DNA from: Streptomyces sp. NBC_01314
GTDB taxonomy: Bacteria; Actinomycetota; Actinomycetes; Streptomycetales; Streptomycetaceae
Direction of reading: 5' to 3'
NCBI RefSeq assembly: GCF_041435215.1
Contig: NZ_CP108394.1
Span: forward strand, 5,580,001 to 5,644,000
Length of the DNA: 64,000 bases
The notes under the pieces were generated by a model. The model was not told the origin of the DNA, did no database searches, and saw nothing but the letters and a program-made list of their open reading frames with translations. The position numbers and the translations under genes are program-made. The stretch's first letter is position 1. Each line of letters begins with the position of its first letter. Below are positions 58,744-64,000 of the stretch, piece after piece.

Positions 58744-61554
58744 TCAGGCCGCGTAGGTCGCGTTCTGCGCGGTGGTCACCACCTTCTGTCCGTCGGCCTG
58801 GCTCAGCAGCCCGGCCGACACCCAGGAGCCGGCGGTCGACTCCACACGCGCCACCAGCGCGCCCTTGTCGGCGAACGGCGCCCCGGCCCAGATCTCGTCC
58901 AGCAGGGTCGTGCCGTCGGACTTCGCCGGGTTGGCGACGCCCGAGTCGGTGCCGCCGAGGAAGACAGTCGGTTCGGAGCGCTTGACGTAGGCGTGGGTCG
59001 GGTCCTCGCTCCCCTCGTAGAAGGGAGCGAATTCGGTGCCGCCCAGCGTGTAGTGCAGCGGCTTTCCGCTCACCGGGGTGAGGGAGGGCAGCAGGTCGCC
59101 GGAGAGCCCCGCGTTGCGGTACAACCCGACCGGCAGATAGCTGGTGGCACTGTTCCTGCCGACCAGGTTGACCGGCCCGTAGAACAGCGTCTGGAGCGTC
59201 GGGTCGTCGAGGGCCTTCTCCACCCGCAGCCGGAACGGGATCGTCACGCGTACGACGTCCCCGCCACCCCAGGTGCGGGAGGGGATCGTGAAGTAGCTCC
59301 CCGCGGCCGGAGTGCCGCTCACCGCACTGCCGTTGACGGTCACCCGGAAGCCGGCGGTCGCCCATGACGGCACCCGCAGGCGCAGTTCGAAGGCCGCGCT
59401 GCCGCCCCCGACGGTGATCGTGGAGCCCTGCTCCCGGGGGTAGTCGGTGCTCTGGGCGAGCGTCACGCCCTTCGCGGACCAGTCCAGCGTGGCGGCGCTG
59501 TACAGGTTGACGTACAGCGCGCTGCCGTCTGCCTTGGTGAAGAACACGGAGTCCTGGTACTTGGTGGCGCTCTCCATGCCCGTGCCCTCGCAGCAGGTGG
59601 TGCCCTGCTTGGGGGTGTAGTCACGCACATGACCGGGATTCAGCCCGATGAAGTACGTGACCAGCGGCTTCTCCGCGTCGGCCTTGTCCTGCTTGGAGCC
59701 GAGGACCTGGTTGAGCAGGGCTCGCTCGTAGTAGTCCATGTACTTCGGGTCCTGCTCGTGGAAGAACAGGGTCCGGCTCAGCTTGAGCAGGTTGTACGCG
59801 CAGCAGGTCTCGGCGTTGGTGTCGCTGATCGTCCCGGAGACGACCCCGCGCGCCTTCCAGAACTCGGCCGTGCTGGTGCCGCCGATCCCGTACATGCGCT
59901 GCGGGATCACCATGCCCCAGAAGTTCTTCGCGGCGGTGAGGTAGCGGGTCTCGCCCGTCACGTCGTACAGCCGGACATAACCGGTCATGATCGGGATGTG
60001 CTGGTTGGCGTGAAGGCCATCCAGGATGTCGGTGTCGGCCGCGCAGGCGTCGATGAGCCGGTCGAGGTCGAACAGCTTGGCCAGCGCGAGGTGGTCGGCC
60101 TTGCCGGTGATCGAGTACAGGTCGACGATCGTCTCGACGATGCCGCCGAACTCACCGCTGGAGAAGATGCCCCACATCCGCTGCAGCGTGGACTCGGGCA
60201 GCTTGGACAGCCGGGAGTACATCCAGTCGCACATGCCGGACGCGAGGTCGAGCGCCCGGGCGTCGTCCGTGGCGAGGTAGGCGTCGAGCAGGCCCTTGAG
60301 GATCTTGTGCGCGGTGTAGTACGGCGCCCACACCTTGGTGTAGTCGGCGCTGGTCCGCGACTCCAGATCGATGAACTGCGTCTCCGGGTAGGCGGCGAGG
60401 AACCCGGCATGGCTCGGCCCGCCCCAGGTGCGGCGCAGGGTGGCGGTGAGCCCGCGCCCGGAGGCGTCGGCGAACGTGCCGCCGCTGGTGGCGAAGAAGT
60501 AGTACGACACGAGGTTGCCGAGCCCTGCCGAGGAGAGTTTGGCCTCGTTGGTCTGCAGCGAGGTGATCTCCGCCGGCGTCAGCGCCCGCGACCAGATGTT
60601 GAACTCGTCGAAGGCGCCCGCGAACGTCGGGTCGGAGGAGTAGTTGGAGCGGCCCAGCCAGTTGTTCGTCAGGGTCCCCAGGACCGATGGGTTGAGGGTC
60701 ATCGAGGTGTTCTGGGCGACCGCGGTGCCGTTGACGTAGAGGGTGCCCGTGCTGCCGGAGATGGTCACCGCCAGGTGACTCCACTGGTTCAGCGGCAGCG
60801 CGGCGGTGCCGTTGAGGCTCTGCTCCCCGCCCGCCCCGCTGGTGGTGATGGCGAAACGCGGAACCCCGCTCCCGTTGCGGGTGACCAGGTACATGTACCG
60901 GGTGGTGTTGTTACCGAAGTCGAAGACCCGCTGCCAGTTGGCGTTGTGGGTGGGCTTCACCCAGGTCGACAGGGTGATCGCCGACGCGCCGCCGAGCACG
61001 CTGTTCGGCAGGTCGACGTACTGGTAGGAGCCCCGGACGTTCTCGTGGGCACCGCCGAACTTCCCGGTGACGGCGAGCATGCGCGGGTCGGTGCGCAGCG
61101 CCGCGCGCACCTCGGTCATGGCGCCGACCATGTAGCGGATCCTGTCGGAGTACGCCGTGTCCTTGGTGCTCGCGTAGGCCTGGGCGAGCATCGTCAGGAA
61201 GTGCCCGGTGTAGTGGCCGCGGAGGTTGCCGTTGGCCTCGCCGTCGAGACCCTCCCAGCCGCCGGGGGCAACCGCGCCCTTGGTGGAAAGTCCCGCGTTG
61301 GCGCGGAAGACCTGCAACAGCCGGTCGACGTCGTAGCCACGGCCGTGGTCGAGCATCAACTGGCGTTTGTCGGCGAACAGGCCCTGGCCGAGCGCCACGT
61401 CCTTCAGCTCGAACGGCCGCACCGACCAGGCGGAAGGCGTGGGAACAGTGGCGGCGACCGCTCGGCCGCCGCCCGCCGCGAAAGAGACTCCGGGTACGGC
61501 TGCGGTGAGCAACGCGGACTGGAGGAGAAAGCGTCTGGAGAGCGGCGGTGCCAT
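58744..61554 (-). CDS. Secreted GH127-like enzyme with inserted LamG domain
   Basis: A 936-residue exported protein. A twin-arginine-like signal (SRRFLLQSALLTAAVPGVSF) is followed by an (alpha/alpha)6-barrel of the GH127 beta-L-arabinofuranosidase type: VALGQGLFADKRQLMLDHGR, GGWEGLDGEANGNLRGHYTG, then residues ~170-370 form a LamG/concanavalin-like lectin domain (ITLSTWVKPTHNANWQRVFD, FDEFNIWSRALTPAEITSLQ), after which the barrel resumes (TVWAPYYTAHKILKG-like). Zinc/catalytic Cys set is visible as DTNAETCCAYNLLKL and GTTCCEGTGMES. C-terminal beta domains follow. Predicted to release L-arabinofuranose or a related sugar from plant polymers outside the cell. Confidence 0.85.
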   Translation of the reverse strand: MAPPLSRRFLLQSALLTAAVPGVSFAAGGGRAVAATVPTPSAWSVRPFELKDVALGQGLFADKRQLMLDHGRGYDVDRLLQVFRANAGLSTKGAVAPGGWEGLDGEANGNLRGHYTGHFLTMLAQAYASTKDTAYSDRIRYMVGAMTEVRAALRTDPRMLAVTGKFGGAHENVRGSYQYVDLPNSVLGGASAITLSTWVKPTHNANWQRVFDFGNNTTRYMYLVTRNGSGVPRFAITTSGAGGEQSLNGTAALPLNQWSHLAVTISGSTGTLYVNGTAVAQNTSMTLNPSVLGTLTNNWLGRSNYSSDPTFAGAFDEFNIWSRALTPAEITSLQTNEAKLSSAGLGNLVSYYFFATSGGTFADASGRGLTATLRRTWGGPSHAGFLAAYPETQFIDLESRTSADYTKVWAPYYTAHKILKGLLDAYLATDDARALDLASGMCDWMYSRLSKLPESTLQRMWGIFSSGEFGGIVETIVDLYSITGKADHLALAKLFDLDRLIDACAADTDILDGLHANQHIPIMTGYVRLYDVTGETRYLTAAKNFWGMVIPQRMYGIGGTSTAEFWKARGVVSGTISDTNAETCCAYNLLKLSRTLFFHEQDPKYMDYYERALLNQVLGSKQDKADAEKPLVTYFIGLNPGHVRDYTPKQGTTCCEGTGMESATKYQDSVFFTKADGSALYVNLYSAATLDWSAKGVTLAQSTDYPREQGSTITVGGGSAAFELRLRVPSWATAGFRVTVNGSAVSGTPAAGSYFTIPSRTWGGGDVVRVTIPFRLRVEKALDDPTLQTLFYGPVNLVGRNSATSYLPVGLYRNAGLSGDLLPSLTPVSGKPLHYTLGGTEFAPFYEGSEDPTHAYVKRSEPTVFLGGTDSGVANPAKSDGTTLLDEIWAGAPFADKGALVARVESTAGSWVSAGLLSQADGQKVVTTAQNATYAA

Positions 61555-61619
61555 GTGCGCCTCGTCTCTGGCAGGTGTGGGGTCTGGCAGGTGTGGGGTG
61601 TCCGAGAAAGCGAGAATAT

Positions 61620-61637
61620 TGTTCGACATTGCGAACA
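61620..61637. promoter_or_regulatory. Inverted repeat upstream of GH127 gene
   Basis: TGTTCG-N6-CGAACA, 65 bases before the GH127 ATG. It is a candidate operator for a sugar-responsive regulator; no regulator gene is adjacent. Confidence 0.4.
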
Positions 61638-61751
61638 CTGTGCGAATTGCCGACCAGAAGATAGGGATGAGGCAGACGGGCGTCAACGGTACTGACGGGT
61701 TTCACGAAGCCATCACCCAGACAGGGAGGCCGCATACGCTGGCTCGGCACC

Positions 61752-61765
61752 GTTTCACGTGAAAC
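61752..61765. promoter_or_regulatory. parS: parS site 4 (ParB-binding)
   Basis: Exact GTTTCACGTGAAAC palindrome in the non-coding gap upstream of the GH127 gene, about 22 kb from the three-site cluster. Confidence 0.9.
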
Positions 61766-61966
61766 ATCGCTCGTATCCCCATCTACGACGATTCACATGA
61801 CGCTGACCCCGACGCCACCCACGACCGCGCACTCGGGACTCGGCACGCCCCCACGCCGTCCCGCGCCACCGGAAGCCGGAAGCCCTTACTGGACCCCTGA
61901 GAGACTCCTCACACTCAAGAGCCCCTGGCCGGCCCGTTCAACCCTCCGGGCAGTCCGCGAGCGAAC

Positions 61967-62008
61967 AAAAAAGAAGCGGTCCCATCGTGATCACGATGGG
62001 ACCGCTTC
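61967..62008 (-). terminator. Terminator of tRNA-Leu
   Basis: A perfect 36-nt palindrome (GAAGCGGTCCCATCGTGA and its complement, 61973-62008) is preceded on the plus strand by AAAAAA (61967-61972), giving hairpin plus T run on the minus strand just past the tRNA. Confidence 0.9.
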
Positions 62009-62012
62009 GCTG

Positions 62013-62096
62013 TGCGCGAGGGGGGAGTTGAACCCCCACGCCCTTGCGGGCACTGGAACCTGAATCCAGCGCGTCTGCCTATTCCGCCACCCGCGC
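62013..62096 (-). tRNA. tRNA-Leu (CAG anticodon)
   Basis: An 84-nt tRNA on the minus strand. Acceptor stem GCGCGGG pairs with CTCGCGC (one G-U). The anticodon arm is CTGGA-TTCAGGT-TCCAG with anticodon CAG at 62060-62062. A long variable arm (TGCCCGCAAGGGCG) marks it as class II, and the T arm reads GGGGGTTCAACTCCCCC. CCA is not encoded. Confidence 0.95.
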
Positions 62097-62153
62097 ATTA
62101 GGTGTGTCTTCAGGCCCCGTTCCTTGCGGTGTTGGTGCCTTCCGACATCGAGA

Positions 62154-62183
62154 AGATTAGCACGCTGGAGAGGGTGGCTTCAC
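62154..62183 (-). promoter_or_regulatory. Possible tRNA-Leu promoter
   Basis: On the minus strand GTGAAG, 18 bases, then TAATCT, with a start expected near 62147, about 50 bases before the tRNA. The match to TTGACA/TATAAT is partial. Confidence 0.35.
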
Positions 62184-62263
62184 ATCCCTTATCCGCGGCC
62201 GGCCCGCCCCACGACGACGTGACCCGGTCGACCAGCACGGACCGAACACACGGCCCTTCCGGC

Positions 62264-62296
62264 CACGTATCAACGCGTGCTGGTTCACGTATCAAC
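62264..62296. repeat. Direct repeats CACGTATCAAC
   Basis: Two exact 11-bp copies start 22 bp apart, i.e. two helical turns, in the fhaA upstream region. Possible regulator site. Confidence 0.5.
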
Positions 62297-62581
62297 CTCG
62301 TACCGGTCCCGGACATCTCCACTGGAGAGGGACGGGGTGCACAGTCCGGTGCGGGACACTGGTCTCGTACCGCCTCTACGATCCTTGGCAGAGTTCGGAC
62401 GGGGTAGTTCGAAGAAGAGCTCCGGTGGGAATCCGGGAAGGGACTTCAGTGGGCGTCGAGACCGGGTGACACCGATCGACCGGGCCGACGGGGGGAACCA
62501 GCCGATTTCCCGGCGCGTGGATACGATCAGTAAGCAGTACCGACCCGGTACGCCGAGCGGTGACGACGGAGGAGGTGCCCC

Positions 62582-63427
62582 ATGGGAGTCCTGAAGAAGT
62601 TCGAGCAACGTCTCGAAGGTCTGGTCAACGGCACCTTCGCCAAGGTGTTCAAGTCCGAGGTCCAGCCCGTGGAGATCGCGGGAGCACTCCAGCGGGAGTG
62701 CGACAACAACGCCACCATCTGGAACCGCGACCGCACGGTCGTCCCCAACGACTTCATCGTGGAGCTGAGCACGCCCGACTTCGAGCGCCTCAGCCCCTAC
62801 TCCGGCCAGCTCGGCGACGAGCTCGCCGGCATGGTGCGCGACTACGCCAAGCAGCAGCGCTACACCTTCATGGGTGCCATCAAGGTCAATCTGGAGAAGG
62901 CCGACGACCTCGACACCGGTCTGTACCGGGTACGCAGCCGTACGCTCGCCTCCTCCACCGACCAGCAGGCCCCCTCGGGCGCCCCGGCGAGCCCCGCCGC
63001 GGGCCGCCCCGGCGGTTACGGCTACCCGCCCACCGCGGCACCCGCTGGTGCCCCGCCCATGCCGGCCACGCCACCGCCCGGCGGTGGCCGTCCCGGCGCC
63101 GCCCCGCTCGGCCAGCGGCCGCCTACCGCTCCGGCGGCCGGCGGGCGCATGCGCTACTGGATCGAGATCAACGGCACCCGCCATCAGATCTCCCGCCCGA
63201 CGCTGGTACTGGGACGCAGCACGGAAGCCGACGTGCGGATCGACGACCCCGGCGTCTCCCGCCGGCACTGCGAGATCCGGACCGGAACGCCCTCGACGAT
63301 CCAAGATCTCGGATCCACCAACGGCATCGTGGTGGACGGGCAGCACACCACCCGCGCTACGCTCCGCGACGGCTCGCGGATCGTCGTGGGCAGCAGCACC
63401 ATCATTTACCGGCAAGCCGAAGGGTGA
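62582..63427 (+). CDS. fhaA: FHA domain protein FhaA (DUF3662)
   Basis: A 281-residue protein with the DUF3662 N-terminal domain (MGVLKKFEQRLEGLVNGTFA, FKSEVQPVEIAGALQRECDN, WNRDRTVVPNDFIVELSTPD; residues 1-~125), a Gly/Pro-rich linker and a C-terminal FHA domain (~190-280: PTLVLGRSTEADVRIDDPGV, SRRHCEIRTG, IQDLGSTNGIVVDG). FHA domains bind phosphothreonine; FhaA is a client of PknA/PknB kinases in cell-wall regulation. GGAGG lies eight bases from the ATG. First gene of the usual fhaA-fhaB-pstP-rodA-pbpA-pknAB order. Confidence 0.92.
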   Translation: MGVLKKFEQRLEGLVNGTFAKVFKSEVQPVEIAGALQRECDNNATIWNRDRTVVPNDFIVELSTPDFERLSPYSGQLGDELAGMVRDYAKQQRYTFMGAIKVNLEKADDLDTGLYRVRSRTLASSTDQQAPSGAPASPAAGRPGGYGYPPTAAPAGAPPMPATPPPGGGRPGAAPLGQRPPTAPAAGGRMRYWIEINGTRHQISRPTLVLGRSTEADVRIDDPGVSRRHCEIRTGTPSTIQDLGSTNGIVVDGQHTTRATLRDGSRIVVGSSTIIYRQAEG

Positions 63428-63437
63428 AGCGGGGGCA

Positions 63438-63971
63438 ATGTCAGAGCTGACCCTCACGGTCATGCGGCTGGGTTTCCTGGCCGTACTGTGGCTGTTCGTG
63501 ATCGTGGCCGTGCAGGTCATCCGCAGCGACCTGTTCGGTACGCGCGTCACCCAGCGGGGGTCGCGCCGGGAGGCCGCGCGGCCACAGCAGGCCGCGCGCC
63601 AGGCCGCCCCTCCACAGCAACGCGGCCAGCAGCCCGCGCCCGCCACCGGCGGCGGCGGCGGGCGCCGCGGGCGCAACGCCCCGACCAAACTCGTCGTCAG
63701 CGAGGGCACGCTGACGGGCACCACCGTGGCGCTGCAGGGCCAGACAATCAGCCTGGGCCGTGCACACGACTCCACGATCGTGCTGGACGACGACTACGCC
63801 TCCAGCCGGCACGCCCGGATCTACCCGGACCGCGACGGCCAGTGGATCGTCGAGGACCTGGGGTCCACCAACGGCACGTATCTCGACCGGAACCGACTGA
63901 CGACTCCCACGCCGATTCCGCTCGGCGCGCCGATCCGCATCGGCAAGACCGTCATCGAGCTGCGGAAGTAG
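63438..63971 (+). CDS. fhaB: FHA domain protein FhaB/FipA
   Basis: A 177-residue protein: one N-terminal membrane helix (VMRLGFLAVLWLFVIVAVQV), a polar Gln/Arg-rich linker, and an FHA domain (~85-175: GQTISLGRAHDSTIVLDDDY, SSRHARIYPD, VEDLGSTNGTYLDRNRL). FipA of mycobacteria links PknA signalling to septal FtsZ-FtsQ contacts. It starts 10 bases after fhaA. The remaining 29 bases after its stop are too short to assign; a phosphatase gene is the usual next neighbour. Confidence 0.92.
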   Translation: MSELTLTVMRLGFLAVLWLFVIVAVQVIRSDLFGTRVTQRGSRREAARPQQAARQAAPPQQRGQQPAPATGGGGGRRGRNAPTKLVVSEGTLTGTTVALQGQTISLGRAHDSTIVLDDDYASSRHARIYPDRDGQWIVEDLGSTNGTYLDRNRLTTPTPIPLGAPIRIGKTVIELRK

Positions 63972-64000
63972 TGCTACATCATGAATAGGCGCGAGCGGAG
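63972..64000. other. Right-edge fragment
   Basis: 29 bases after fhaB. An ATG at 63981 could begin the next gene, but the fragment is too short to identify. Confidence 0.3.

Larger units (their letters stand above)
61555..62012. other. Intergenic region with parS
   Basis: 458 bp between GH127 (minus) and tRNA-Leu (minus). It has a repeated 15-mer TGGCAGGTGTGGGGT at 61569-61599, the palindrome at 61620-61637, parS at 61752-61765 and the tRNA terminator at 61967-62008. No gene is seen. Confidence 0.55.
62097..62581. other. Intergenic region between tRNA-Leu and fhaA
   Basis: 485 bp without a gene. It holds the tRNA promoter (minus), direct repeats CACGTATCAAC at 62264-62274 and 62286-62296 and, on the plus strand, GATACGATC near 62520 as a possible -10 for fhaA. 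GGAGG at 62569-62573 is the fhaA ribosome site. Confidence 0.45.

Noticed and set aside
1..64000. CRISPR array or insertion sequence
   Set aside because: No array of regularly spaced identical repeats and no transposase-like protein are present; all tandem repeats are short and contiguous.

Overview
The window is high-GC actinobacterial DNA and almost certainly comes from a Streptomyces chromosome. The evidence is the strong third-position GC bias, frequent GTG/TTG starts, WhiJ-like regulator sets (XRE-DUF5753 plus DUF397 plus an anti-sigma-type ATPase), two branched-chain 2-oxo acid dehydrogenase operons about 14 kb apart, a PASTA kinase, a Bpa-type proteasome activator, and a fhaA-fhaB pair at the right edge. 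Four exact matches to the ParB site parS (core GTTTCACGTGAAAC), three of them within 130 bp, place it near the chromosomal origin. No origin, insertion sequence, integrase or CRISPR array is visible.

Layout. 0.3-8.8 kb: pirin, a decayed DUF3592 gene, SseB-like protein, long acyl-CoA dehydrogenase, M18 aminopeptidase, then a cupin gene divergent from a GlxA/AraC regulator with a coupled LURP-one-like gene. 8.8-14.1 kb: an accessory block. A five-gene minus-strand operon carries an anti-sigma-type ATPase, a small helical protein, a DUF262 protein, a DUF3696-type AAA ATPase and an unrecognised protein. It lies next to an XRE-DUF5753/DUF397 pair and is the best candidate for an undescribed (probably defence) system. 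14.1-20 kb: nitrilase-family amidase, mycothiol-dependent-type enzyme, TauE/SafE transporter, MFS-GntR pair, D,D-carboxypeptidase. 20.1-24.3 kb: a second accessory block with another WhiJ-like set, a ParE/RelE-type toxin-antitoxin pair, and a Bro-N antirepressor-like gene preceded by a decayed duplicate.

24.3-45.3 kb: two bkd operons (E1-alpha, E1-beta, E2) flank a phosphotransferase, two divergent Ser/Thr kinases, the proteasome activator, a small membrane protein, a quinone oxidoreductase, an ABC-2 exporter, a potassium-channel/RCK protein, the parS cluster and moeA plus a MobA-like gene. 45.4-50.1 kb: an Lrp/AsnC regulator, a TetR regulator cotranscribed with a 3-hydroxyacyl-CoA dehydrogenase, and divergent paaN. 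The same palindrome (ACCGA-N4-TCGGT) lies before the second bkd operon and between the dehydrogenase and paaN, suggesting that one TetR protein controls both branched-chain keto acid and phenylacetate catabolism. 50.1-61.6 kb: rRNA/tRNA methyltransferase, HTTM and DUF5819 membrane proteins, an acyl-CoA dehydrogenase behind a KstR-like palindrome, rhodanese, J-domain protein, DUF2252 protein, a decayed HxlR regulator and a large secreted GH127 enzyme with an inserted LamG domain. 61.7-64 kb: a lone parS, tRNA-Leu(CAG), fhaA and fhaB.

Starts were chosen by Shine-Dalgarno match and coupling, so several differ from the longest reading frame. All family assignments are by eye, with no database search.
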